This document shows, piece by piece, positions 35,970 to 45,359 of a stretch of 64,000 bases of DNA. The notes beneath the pieces are model-generated. The model was not told where the DNA came from, did no database searches, and was given only the letters and a program-made list of their open reading frames with translations. Source of the stretch: JBPBQZ01 sp050955105. Its GTDB lineage: Bacteria; Pseudomonadota; Gammaproteobacteria; Burkholderiales; Burkholderiaceae. Every line of letters starts with the position of its first letter. Position 1 is the first letter of the stretch. The stretch covers positions 1 through 64,000 of the forward strand of contig JBPBQZ010000087.1 in the NCBI GenBank assembly GCA_050955105.1, written 5' to 3'. The position numbers were made by a program, and so were the translations under genes.

Positions 35970-36628
35970 ACTTCCTTCAGTGATACGTAAAGGGTTGCCG
36001 CGGACTTCTGCGTATTCCATTTTGTGGAAAAAGCAAACGATTGTTGTTCGCCGTGATGGGGCCGGCGATGTGCGACGTAACGAGTGCTGCACATACTGGA
36101 TTTTGGTCGCAGACGGCCAATGTTCTCAGTCCGCGGGCAACTATCGTCGCGATACACCGGGCGATTTTGATCAATCAGACGGTTGTGAATTCGCGCGCTA
36201 GGTTGATGGCGGTGTTTTGCGGCGTGTCGTGCCGCATTATTCGGAGCGAAATATGTGCTTCAGAGCTGCGTTTTTCGAGTAGTTCTCGCATTGATAGACT
36301 GGCCTTTGAGACGGAAAATTTGGTTTCCTATGTATAGTTAGGAAAACGTCTGGATGCATTCCTATCTGTCTCCACTTCGTTGACTAGCGAATCGACGGCT
36401 CGTTACGATTCTTTTGTCGCCGTAAAACGCGACCGGGCTTGACGGCCCGATGCTCTAGGGGCGCAGCCACCACTTGGCTGCGCTTCTTCTCCTCGTACGC
36501 CTTCTATGGTGGGCGCTGGTGAGAGGCCTTCGGGTCTGCCGTTCCTAGAGCACGGTCCGTCAACTCGTCATGCGCCTGCCACCCCTCTTTGCGGTGGTAG
36601 GACGACACGCAAAAATGAGGAATCCACC
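35970..36628. other. Gap of about 660 bp
   Basis: No credible gene on either strand. It contains a strong hairpin at 36461-36483 and the leader of the next gene. Base use is AT-richer than in the chromosome flanks. Confidence 0.5.
36461..36490 (+). terminator. Hairpin with pyrimidine tail
   Basis: GCGCAGCC (36461-36468), loop ACCACTT, GGCTGCGC (36476-36483), followed by TTCTTCT. It has the shape of a factor-independent terminator on the plus strand. It precedes the 36629 gene by about 140 bp, so it may instead act in its leader. Confidence 0.5.
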
Positions 36629-36988
36629 ATGGCCCGTCGATCACGCAATCGTGTACAGAAATTTGAACACGACATAGAACCGCTCACAAAGCTTCCATTT
36701 GTCCGTGAGCAGTGCCCCAAGCTTTGGAATACTCCGCCGTCCCGCGGTCACATCGCAGATTTTGAGGTGGGCTATGGATGGGCGGACGATTTCATGATGT
36801 ATCTCGACCGAAATCCAATTCACGTCGGGTCGGGTCTGCTGTATTCGATTATTCGACAAATGCCGGTGGGCGATGCCGAGAATCGGGCCTTTGCGGTGGG
36901 GTTTGTCACGCGTCTCGAGGAGACGATGCATGCGCTGCGCTCATTGATGAGATGTCGTATTTCGCACCTCGGCGCGCGTGCTGATTGA
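36629..36988 (+). CDS. Hypothetical protein, member of a duplicated family in this element
   Basis: A 119-aa protein I do not recognise. Start MARRSRNRVQKFEHDIEPL behind TGAGGAA; LPFVREQCPKLWNTP, GYGWADDFMMYL, LLYSIIRQMPVGDAENRAFAVGF and RLEETMHALRS follow. It is mostly soluble and helical. A diverged copy with two frameshifts lies at 20591. The last 15 residues may already be out of the ancestral frame. An ATPase remnant follows immediately. Confidence 0.6.
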   Translation: MARRSRNRVQKFEHDIEPLTKLPFVREQCPKLWNTPPSRGHIADFEVGYGWADDFMMYLDRNPIHVGSGLLYSIIRQMPVGDAENRAFAVGFVTRLEETMHALRSLMRCRISHLGARAD

Positions 36989-36989
36989 T

Positions 36990-37208
36990 AGTGCGTACGC
37001 CGGCGGGCGGGTGAAATTGGACATAGTCGACTCTGAGAAAGTTGGTGTCGCGTCGAGCGAGGGTGAGCAACGAGCGCTTGCCCTGGCGATATTTATGGCA
37101 GAAGTGGCTCTGGTCCTAGTTCAGGTCATTGTTTTCACCCATGACCTTGCTTTCGCGAATGATTTGGCCGAAGAAACGACACGAGATTGGTTGTGGCCAT
37201 ACTGCTGA
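36990..37208 (+). pseudogene. AAA ATPase C-terminal remnant
   Basis: SSEGEQRALALAIFMAEV followed by VIVFTHDLAFANDLAEE resembles the ABC-signature and switch-His region of SMC/RecF-like AAA ATPases. The Walker B strand that belongs between them and everything upstream are missing. It is probably the relic of a larger ATPase gene linked to the preceding hypothetical gene. Confidence 0.5.
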
Positions 37209-37896
37209 GCGTGCGACGTCGCAAAGAGCGAGCTGACTTGAGTTGCCCCCGCGGTGGGAAGAGAGCGTATTAAACGAGACCGTCGTCCGCTTCCGGCCAG
37301 GTGTCAACTTAGCGCTCATGTGCCGCCGTCGTCGTCGATGTGCCGCACGGGGGTCAATTACAAAGCCGCGGGTAATGCTTGTAATTCGTCGCTTAGGCGA
37401 CACCCACCGACGCAAATACGTTGCCCCCGGCTGACGAATCGAAGACCAACGTTGAGGTTGCTCGCAATCTATTCATGGCGCGGCGAAACCTTGATGATGA
37501 GATCGACAAGCGTCGGTCGCCGCGAAGCGACGGAGCGTGCCATAGCCCTCATGCAACACGGCGGTACGCATCGACCGATTTCCTGGCAATCGGGCTTGGC
37601 GACAACTCATCGGATTGGTCGAATCGTTGCGGCCACTCTCATATCTGGGTCAGACATCTGACCGATGTGTCCTCAAGGTCGCCATTATCGATCGTTGCAC
37701 CCAGGGCCGGATCAGGGTCGGAAGAGGCCGAGTAGCAATGGCGGTAATCGGCCATCTCCGGCCACTCGTCGATAATCCATTGCGGACGTTCGAGCGTCCC
37801 TTTTTGTCCAAGCAGCAGTTATTCGCGAGTTCTCTGCAGGCGTTGTAGACTTCTTTATATCGACAGAAACTAAATCTTGGATCGTGAGTACCAAAT
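37209..37896. other. Gap of 688 bp
   Basis: No supported gene. Contains GGCC-rich degenerate fragments near 37745-37770 (atcggccatctccggcc). The last 60 bp should hold the promoter of the next gene, but I see no convincing boxes. Confidence 0.5.
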
Positions 37897-38523
37897 ATGC
37901 GTCCCTTAGTCTATCGCTCGTTCACTTTCGCGCTTCTTGTTATTGCCCCCATCGCAGCGTTCGCCGCAGACGCTGCATCGTCATCGCCAAATGTCACCTT
38001 ATCCGTCGATAAGGACCTTGTCACGCTACTCAAATGTGCAGTGTGGGCTGGTGGGATCTTCATTGCAGTATTTGCTTTTTTTAGCGTCGCGTTTTTCGGC
38101 GTAGACGTTCGTAAGGCACGCTCTGCATTGATTGACGCACAAAAGGAGACACGTGATCTCCTCAAGGAACTGAAAGTCGATTTCGAAGCGATGAAAGATT
38201 TGAAGGAAAAGCTCGAGCAACTTGGCGCTCAACTGGAAGAAGGCTCAGAATCGAATTCAGAAACCGATACGTCCAACGATAGCGCCAATCAAATACCGGC
38301 TCAATCGTCTTTCTCAGCGCCAACAGGGCGGTCCGACTCGGATCTTATTCGCGAGGTGATCCAGTCTAGCACTTACGACTGGACGACCATCGGGAGGGTC
38401 GAGAAGCGGACCGGGTTATCCCGCGATGTCATTCTCGAAGCTGTTCGCAAAGCGCCAGACATGGAGATATCCACGGGCAAGAAGACGATGGACTTCATCT
38501 TTCGATCCAAGTCGACCCGCTGA
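37897..38523 (+). CDS. Membrane-anchored protein with coiled coil and C-terminal HTH-like domain
   Basis: A 208-aa unrecognised protein. Residues 1-24 look like a signal peptide or first helix (ALLVIAPIAAFAADA); residues about 45-68 form a membrane helix (CAVWAGGIFIAVFAFFSV). A charged coiled coil (ETRDLLKELKVDFEAMKDLKEKLEQL, read in two parts) and a Ser/Asn-rich linker follow. The C-terminal 55 residues, YDWTTIGRVEKRTGLSRDVI then LEAVRKAPDMEI, look like a winged helix. It converges on the HEPN gene. Confidence 0.7.
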   Translation: MRPLVYRSFTFALLVIAPIAAFAADAASSSPNVTLSVDKDLVTLLKCAVWAGGIFIAVFAFFSVAFFGVDVRKARSALIDAQKETRDLLKELKVDFEAMKDLKEKLEQLGAQLEEGSESNSETDTSNDSANQIPAQSSFSAPTGRSDSDLIREVIQSSTYDWTTIGRVEKRTGLSRDVILEAVRKAPDMEISTGKKTMDFIFRSKSTR

Positions 38524-38724
38524 CGATTCGGTTTGACGGCGCAAGCAGAGACGGCTGGACCCAAGATGCAGACTTTGACGAAATCAAATAATGGAAAGGC
38601 CGACATATCTCAGAGCGGAATTGAAGGCACGCGACATAACCGACCCCTTTGGTTGGTTGACCGTCCAGAGTCGAGTGTGGAAGTTACAGAGAACGAACTT
38701 CGCCGGGCCACTCGCTTTATGTTA

Positions 38725-39717
38725 TTAATAGTCGTGTCGTGGGGTGAATCGATAGTGGATTGCGATGTATTCATACGCTCGATTCAAAGCCACTTCCATA
38801 TCCGATAACGCAATTTTTAACTGTTCGTCGAAAAAAGCGATGTTCATCTCACCCGCATGAACAAAGGCATTTCGGCCCTCAACCAAGCGCTCTATCGAGT
38901 CGAAAAGAGAAATCTTCCTTCGACGATATGGCTTACGCATTGCCGCAGCGAGATCAAGCTTTTGATCAAGTAAGCGAAAATTTTCGGCTATCGAACTTGG
39001 GCGCTGGAACGAAAAACTCTCTGCGACAATCCGTTCCATTGGCTGAGACCCAACCGCAATCTCCTCGAGATCATTGTGACCGAGGCGTGCTCGCTTAAGC
39101 GTCACCTCGCGTTGAGATGAATACTTTAGACACGCGGTAAACGTAGCTCGAAAGTATTCTTCCCACACCGCGATCATGAAAGGTAATAACAGATTGTTCG
39201 AGATTAGTCTCGGGTTGTATTCGTTGGCAAAATGAAAACCGGTTGAGGCGTTACGCGCATTTGCTCCAGCGAAGGTCCGACTCATAAGGTAAACGTGTGC
39301 GCGTCCAATCCCGTTGTGAAAGCGCCAACGTGCCAGATAACAACCTTCAGACAGGGGCATTGGCGGCAATCCTTGAGCTCTCCAACACCGGTTGTTCCCG
39401 GCGTCGGTCCTGAAATGGCCATTAAAAAGATCACGGAGCATTTTAATGGTCCTGTTTTGCTGAACAAGGTCCCAGTAGCTTCGGCTTGCCGACGTTCGTG
39501 TCGTCACTTTTATAGCATCTCCAGCCCGTTGATATATGTCCAATGTGATTCCGACGAAAGACCGATAGTCATCCTCGTCGTACCAATAGAACGCACCGAC
39601 TCGACCGGGTACCTTCAGCCCATCGTTAATCTTCTTATATCCTAGTAACAACACTACGTCGACGACTTGAGATAGCCGTATGGAATTTGGAAGGATATTT
39701 TCTGACTCGTAAGACAT
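38725..39717 (-). CDS. HEPN-motif protein, putative RNase toxin/defence
   Basis: A 330-aa protein with a C-terminal helical domain carrying RNAFVH (about residues 282-287), the R-x4-6-H signature of HEPN ribonucleases, within LFDSIERLVEGRNAFVHAGE. The N-terminal 230 residues are not recognised. I chose the ATG at 39717 (MSYESENILPN); the frame extends 56 codons upstream without protein character. No antitoxin (MNT or similar) gene adjoins it. The motif supports an RNase role; target and trigger unknown. Confidence 0.65.
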   Translation of the reverse strand: MSYESENILPNSIRLSQVVDVVLLLGYKKINDGLKVPGRVGAFYWYDEDDYRSFVGITLDIYQRAGDAIKVTTRTSASRSYWDLVQQNRTIKMLRDLFNGHFRTDAGNNRCWRAQGLPPMPLSEGCYLARWRFHNGIGRAHVYLMSRTFAGANARNASTGFHFANEYNPRLISNNLLLPFMIAVWEEYFRATFTACLKYSSQREVTLKRARLGHNDLEEIAVGSQPMERIVAESFSFQRPSSIAENFRLLDQKLDLAAAMRKPYRRRKISLFDSIERLVEGRNAFVHAGEMNIAFFDEQLKIALSDMEVALNRAYEYIAIHYRFTPRHDY

Positions 39718-40138
39718 GCTGTACCAGCAGGATAATGAGGTTCGGAAAGGATACCCGACAAGTGTAAAAGTTCGATATGCTCTAGAGTCTCTCGGCGCGA
39801 GCGAATAATCGGAGGGATTTAAGAACAGACATCGCCGTTTAGATGCCTCGATGGCGTCACACTGACGTCCGCTATGTCCGATCATTTCGCAAATGCCCGT
39901 GCTGAGCGACCGCTCGACGCCGATTCCTGCCTTTGCCGACTAGCGGCTCGATTGGCAGCAACGGGTCGATATGCGCCCGACGAGTCCGGCAGCGCACGGC
40001 CACAAGCGGTCGTTGGCGACAGACTGTTTTGGATAGGCTACATCAGTGCGTGTCTCGTGCGAGTCACGAGCGCCTGAAGCAATGAAGCGCCTGTCAGCTC
40101 CATCGAATGCCGAACCTGCTGTCTCTTACTGCTTTGGG

Positions 40139-41749
40139 TCAAGCCACAAGGGATGCAAAGGCGCCGAGGTACGGCTTGATTGCGGCGACGACAGCGGCGC
40201 GCGCATCAGTTCTCGCAAGGCGAACCACGAGCTCGACGAGCTCCCCCGGCTTCAGTCCCAGTGCGTTTCCGATCTGGTTCGGCAGAGACTTGCGGTTATA
40301 GAGGCGCAGCAATCCTCGGTAGTCTCTTCCGTTGATTGCCGTCTGAAATTCCGCGTTGAACCGCGCGTATAGGGCAGAAATGTCGATGCTTTGAGTCAGT
40401 TGTTGCAAAGCCGTGGAGAGCGCGGGCACTCCACGAGCCGACGCATCGAAGCAATTGAGCTTGAACTTCACCTCCGCGATGACCCGCAAAGAGACCTGGG
40501 TGTCGAGTTCGGTTTGTAACTGCCTGAAGACCTGGGTGACGGCTTGACTGAAATCGGTTGCGGTGTCGCGAGCCAAGCGGCCGCTAATGAGGGCCAGTAT
40601 CTCCTGTGTGCAAAAAAGGTTCTCGACCTCCGCCACGTCCAGCGTGTAGATGTTGTCGGTCCGCAGCGCTGCGATTTCTGACGCCGTTCGCCGGTCAAGG
40701 TCGACGAGGCCGTAGACCTGCAGGTGGTGGAGCTGAGTGTTCGAACGCAAAGCCCGAACTGCTTGGATCACTTGGTCGCAGCTGCCGCGAGGAATTACCA
40801 AGAAGCCGGTGAGTATCTCGCGGTAGAGTGAGACGTCGTGGCTGCCGTTCACGCCCTCGACGAATACAACGGGCTTTCGACTGCCGAGCACCTCAATCAA
40901 AAGGTCGTCAGGGAGGTCATCCTTGTCATCGATGAGCTCCCAATCCCAAGATGTTCCATCGAAAGACTTTAGCCAGACGCGCTGCGCGCCCTCTTGGGCC
41001 ACGGCAAAGTCGACATCGTGAGTCAGGTACACGAACAGGCAATCGGGGCGCAGCCTCTCAATCTCTGCCCACAGCGGGGCTTGCACCGACTTATGTAGGT
41101 GCAGCTCAGGCTCGTCGATGACGATAATGCCGTCCTTGGGCGCGGCAAGACACTGTCCGATGAGATAGAAGATGATGCGTTCGCCATCGCTCATCTCTGA
41201 CGAGTTGTAGATTTTGCTCGCGTCGCCACGAACCTGAGTCTGGATTCGTAATCCACCAATCACGAGTTCGCGATGAGGAAGAATTCGCTCCCATGCCTGC
41301 TTCACCTTGTCTAGCCTCGTCAGCGGCGGCTCAACCTTGACGGCTGATTGGCGCTGGGCGACTTTGTATTTAGCGTTCGCCTCCGTCTCGTCTGAGAACA
41401 GAAAGACCATCAGCTTCTCGTAGTCGTTCAGGAATGCCGTGGCAGGCTTGTTCTGCCATCGGTAGTGGGTCTTATTTTTTCTGTCGGTTGGGTTGCCGAA
41501 GAGAAGATTCTGCTCCGCTAGCTCGATAGACATTGGCGTCGTCGTGTCAGGCATAGACAGCGATTTTTGTGCGGAGATTCTGAACACGTGGGCTTTGTCA
41601 GGCGAGTCTATTTCGAGCCAAGTTCCAAGGCGAGTCTTGCCTGAGCCATTGGCACCGACGAAAAGCAGATTCCGACGGGTTGTAATTTTCTGATCGACTG
41701 CGCCGCGGCGCGGAAGCGTAATGGATCGTGCGTCTGGAATGATTAGCAT
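40139..41749 (-). CDS. AAA ATPase-DUF4435 fusion, PARIS-like
   Basis: A 536-aa protein. Residues 1-285 are an AAA-type ATPase: Walker A GANGSGKT (32-39), SDGERIIFYL (187-196), Walker B IIVIDEPELHLH (208-219), switch His in YLTHDVD. From about 292 a DUF4435/TOPRIM-like domain follows: VVFVEGVNGSHD (Glu298), LVDLDRR (Asp350, Asp352) and VAEVENLFC. PARIS systems pair AriA (AAA) with AriB (DUF4435), and fused single-chain versions are known. Both halves look complete. No strong ribosome site. Confidence 0.75.
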   Translation of the reverse strand: MLIIPDARSITLPRRGAVDQKITTRRNLLFVGANGSGKTRLGTWLEIDSPDKAHVFRISAQKSLSMPDTTTPMSIELAEQNLLFGNPTDRKNKTHYRWQNKPATAFLNDYEKLMVFLFSDETEANAKYKVAQRQSAVKVEPPLTRLDKVKQAWERILPHRELVIGGLRIQTQVRGDASKIYNSSEMSDGERIIFYLIGQCLAAPKDGIIVIDEPELHLHKSVQAPLWAEIERLRPDCLFVYLTHDVDFAVAQEGAQRVWLKSFDGTSWDWELIDDKDDLPDDLLIEVLGSRKPVVFVEGVNGSHDVSLYREILTGFLVIPRGSCDQVIQAVRALRSNTQLHHLQVYGLVDLDRRTASEIAALRTDNIYTLDVAEVENLFCTQEILALISGRLARDTATDFSQAVTQVFRQLQTELDTQVSLRVIAEVKFKLNCFDASARGVPALSTALQQLTQSIDISALYARFNAEFQTAINGRDYRGLLRLYNRKSLPNQIGNALGLKPGELVELVVRLARTDARAAVVAAIKPYLGAFASLVA

Positions 41750-42147
41750 TGGACGTGCTGTGTTCGGGTTGATCGACTAGGGCGGTCCGGCGAGAATCGA
41801 GACCGCAATGCGGTTTGCGGCATGATGCCCTATTTAAAGGATAAGCCATGCCAAGGAGAATGGCCCCAGCCTTCGGATGGCTTGGCCCCACCGGCTCGGG
41901 TAGGGCGAGCGGCTGCTTTCGAGCAGGATTTTCTCGAGGCGATGGTTTGCAACGGGTCGGCCACGGAAGTTCGCGGCTGTGTCGGGGCGCTCAACCGTAG
42001 TCCGGCAACGAACTCTGGGATCAGTCAAGAAGGAACGCTCAGCCCGCGACCGATTAGGACACTGGAGCGTCGGTAGCACTTTGAAGTGTTCACAGGGTCA
42101 AGTAATTCCAGCGATGTTTCATCGGCCGGAGCGGTCGTCTGTCCGTT
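41750..42147. other. Gap of 398 bp
   Basis: No supported gene. Bases 41990-42150 are diverged from 22060-22180 in the left part of the element (gagcgtcggtagcac and catcggcc.gagcgg shared), showing a degenerate repeat. Confidence 0.5.
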
Positions 42148-42876
42148 TCATTGGCGGCCGGTTGGATCAAAGGCATGCGCCGCGTCTTTTTTAAGAGCTG
42201 CTTCACAGTTTTCCAGCCGGCTCTCTAGGTCGGCGATAATCGGTTCCAGACAGGTCAACACTTCTTGGGGGCCAGAAAGCACCGCCGGAACCTTCAGATC
42301 ATTAAGCGACATCAGGTCAATAATCGGGTAAGTGCCTCTGATCGCCTTTCCCATAATTTGATCTGCAATTTGAAAAACAAAGAAAGCTGAATAGCCTGAG
42401 TCGAACAGCTCCTGACGAAGGCCGTGTTCGATCCGTACATGCTTGGGAATGTCCCAGTACCGCTCTCTTGAAGCTTCAATACGCCCCAGCAGGTCTCGAA
42501 TGCGCAAGTTATAAATATCGTTTTGAGCCGACTGCATGACGTTGGCTAAGGAGGTCACCACGACATTCGTGAGCTGCGCAGCTTCAATTGCTCCGCTTTG
42601 GAAGCCGGCTTCACAAAGCAGAATTCCCCGATCTGCGCCAATCTCCTGAACGATGCTTCGCAGCCCCAAAACGTGCAGCTTGGACACCTTGCTCCTCCAA
42701 TGCTTGCATTCGATCACCCACGTAACGTCGAAGCCCACATTGTGCATTTTCACAAGCACGTCGATGTCATGTTGTGTCCTGACCCCCTGCACAGTTATAT
42801 TGGTTTGAGCGTCTAGGCCCAAGCTTCTAAAAAAGGCCGCGGTTTCTTCCTGATAATCGTCCCAATCAGCTGCCAT
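42148..42876 (-). CDS. Mrr-like restriction endonuclease
   Basis: A 242-aa protein. The N-terminal half is a PD-(D/E)XK nuclease of the Mrr type: GVRTQHDIDVLV (Asp37/Asp39), WVIECKHW (Glu56, Lys58) and RGILLCEAGFQSGAI. The C-terminal half is unrecognised and may set target recognition. A GAAGGGG ribosome site precedes the ATG. No methyltransferase is nearby, so it may cut modified DNA as Mrr-type enzymes do. It lies 398 bp behind the AAA-DUF4435 gene on the same strand. Confidence 0.75.
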   Translation of the reverse strand: MAADWDDYQEETAAFFRSLGLDAQTNITVQGVRTQHDIDVLVKMHNVGFDVTWVIECKHWRSKVSKLHVLGLRSIVQEIGADRGILLCEAGFQSGAIEAAQLTNVVVTSLANVMQSAQNDIYNLRIRDLLGRIEASRERYWDIPKHVRIEHGLRQELFDSGYSAFFVFQIADQIMGKAIRGTYPIIDLMSLNDLKVPAVLSGPQEVLTCLEPIIADLESRLENCEAALKKDAAHAFDPTGRQ

Positions 42877-43205
42877 AACCCCTTCCCGCGAAATATTCTA
42901 AGAGCCTGCAATCGTACCGAACTTCCAGTTGACGAGGAAGTTGACGCGCTGCTTCGTGCGGCCGCCCGCCAAGCGATAACGTTCGCTTACGGGAAACTTG
43001 AAGGGCTGCTTAGGATCGTAACCAGCCGCCCACCATCCGGCTGAACTCTGCCAAGAGCGACCATAGGTAGGGTCGGCTACGGTCCCGTGCGTCGCTCGAA
43101 AGCGACCAAACGCTGATCCCAGGGAACGATGGTTTCCAGTGAATTGCAAGACAAGGGGCGACTTTGGAGCGCGCTAATTAGCTATCCTTCTCCCGAGCGA
43201 TGGAC
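42877..43205. other. Gap of 329 bp
   Basis: An 83-codon minus-strand frame (42898-43149) has a protein-like look (WQSSAGWWAAGYD, FPVSERYRLAGG) but no family I recognise and no start signal; it may be a scrap of a lost gene. Confidence 0.4.
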
Positions 43206-44960
43206 TCATCCAATAGCGATGTGCGGGATTCGTGGCATCTGCCACGTGACGCTGCGACCGCAAACCGTCACCGTTAATGTTTGCCCCGCGCGGCGCTCGA
43301 TTGCGTTTTTCCAAGGTACTAAAGTGAAGCCTTCTTCCCGTTGAAGCATCGCGAATCGACCGCTTTGTAGCAATATCGTTTGTCGATAGACGCCGGTCAC
43401 AGGTTTTCCATCAATGGCGGGGTAATACGGTAGTCCGGTCTTCTCTTCAAGAGCCGGCACGGCCCTATTAATGTCGCGAGCCTGCAGCTTCGCGAGCAAG
43501 TTGCTCGTAAAGACATATTTTCCTCCGCGCTGCATGGCGAGCCCTTGCTGCGCGAGAAAATCCGATCGATTCAGCATCGCGTCTTTCACTGCTTCGCCAA
43601 AGCCCACGTCAGCTATATTTTTACCGCTGTTCAGCAACTGATTGTCGAGCCAGGTTGCGGCCATAGCGCGCGTCTGCCGCTATATCGAGAAATGAGATCG
43701 AAGGCGGATATTTACGTCGGGTCGAGTAAGCCCGTGTGGGCGATGAAGTTTCGTTCCACGTTTCGCTTCTGTGATTTCGACGATGCCCTCGCGAGGAAAT
43801 TGCGACAAATCTGCACGAGCGGGAAGTGGCGCGTAGTGCGTCCGCCCGTCGATTCCGTCGACGATTAGGTATCCACGGCCGTCCAATTCGTCAGTGTGCC
43901 CTTTACCGATAATCCGTCCGACGACGGAGCACGGCCCTTCGGCCGACGCTTGTATTGCCAGATCACGCGGTGCGCCTCCCATCGCACGCTGCATCGTACG
44001 AATGATGTCATTGCGTTCGCCCATCGCCTGTAGCGTTTCTCTGACGTCTCTGTTCAGTGTCCAAACGTTAGGTGTATCTTCCGATGCGAGTCCCATCCGC
44101 TGCAGTGTTTTCAGGCGCGCGGCGCGCAAATTCTGCCATCGATCGTCGCCAGTGTTTGCGGAGCCCGGTCCCAAACGGACTGAGCCGTCTGCGTAGACCT
44201 CTCGCAATAGACTGCGGTCAAGAGTCGTCCACCGTTCCTGCATCACTTCCCGCTGCAATCCTTGCTGAATCTCCAGTTCGGTACGCGGACCAAGCCATTC
44301 AGTAGCGAGCTCCGCTGCGCGTTCCCGCATACCTCGCGAAATGTAGTCTTTGGAGATAATTAAATCTTTCCCAGCATCGTCTTTGCCGCGCAGAACGACG
44401 TGGGTGTGCGGATTGTCCGTATTCCAGTGATCGACGGCTACCCAGTCGAGGCGAGTTCCCAAATCGCTCGCCATACGGCCCATCAACTGGCGAGAGAAGA
44501 TCTTCAAATCATCGAGCTGTTCAGCATCTTCCGGCGAAACAATAAAACGAAATTGGTGGCGGTCTCCATGACCTCTTCCCTCGAATTGGCCAACATCTAT
44601 TTGATCGGATTCGGGCCCGTATGCGATGCCCGGTTGACCCTCTTGTCCAACACCTTCTCGCTCAATATATCGGAGGTGCGTGGCGGTCGAAGTTGGGCTC
44701 GCACACTTCAGATTCACAAGCCGGACTTTCACTGCTACGCGCCGTGCATTCGAAGGCAGGGACTGGCCGGCGAAGCGAGCGGCCACGTGGCCGCGTCCTA
44801 ATCGGGCGCCTGGCCGTTTCGCGGTTTGGCGTCTGATCTTGGCGCCGGACTTACCTAACCGCTGCATGACTTCTGAAACTAGCTCCGGCCGCCGACTTCG
44901 AGGTGCGGCGAGGCGCAACTCCGAGCGGTCTTGGCCTCGATCTTTCGTGCGCTGATTCAT
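43206..44960 (-). pseudogene. VirD2-like relaxase with internal deletion
   Basis: The relaxase nicks oriT and pilots DNA. The N-terminal 426-aa frame (43680-44960) has RRVAVKVRLVNLKCASP, HLRYIEREG, HQFRFIVSPEDA and the HTHVVLRG metal motif, so the nuclease domain is intact. It stops at 43680. The C-terminal DUF3363 part (AATWLDNQLL to REEGFTLVPWKNAIERR) continues in another frame from about 43675, and the segment that should join them, roughly 80 residues, is missing. A shortened protein could still be made. Confidence 0.82.
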
Positions 44961-45359
44961 ACCGTGTCGGCCCTAGAAGAGAGGCATGTCAATTGAGCCG
45001 ACGCCTCGACGAACTGACGGCCGACACTACGTGCGTCGACGGCACGTAGTCGGCAGATGAGCGTGCTGCGCGATTCCCAGTACCGGCAACGGCTTTCGCG
45101 CACCTTGGTGCCGCGACCTTTTATCTTGCCGTTCGTTTTTGATTGGTTTGATTCCCTTGCTGATGGGAGATCACTGACTAGCGCGGGCCGCTGTTCCGGC
45201 CGCACGGCCAGCCAGTGAAATTCGATGGGTGTCCGAGTTCCTCGGCGAGCTTGGCGCTTCGCTCTTTGGCTGATTCGACGCAGGCGGCGTACGTCAATAA
45301 CGCCGCAGAGTCTGCGCCGGAGCTGCGCAAGCAACTGCATGTTCATCTCTTCTCTTGCA
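44961..45359. other. Gap of 399 bp between traF and relaxase
   Basis: In related elements a small gene (DUF2840) often lies here. I see no such protein. A longer minus-strand frame exists but is Arg-rich and partly antisense to traF reading, so I do not call it. An oriT may be here, but I could not identify one. Confidence 0.4.
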
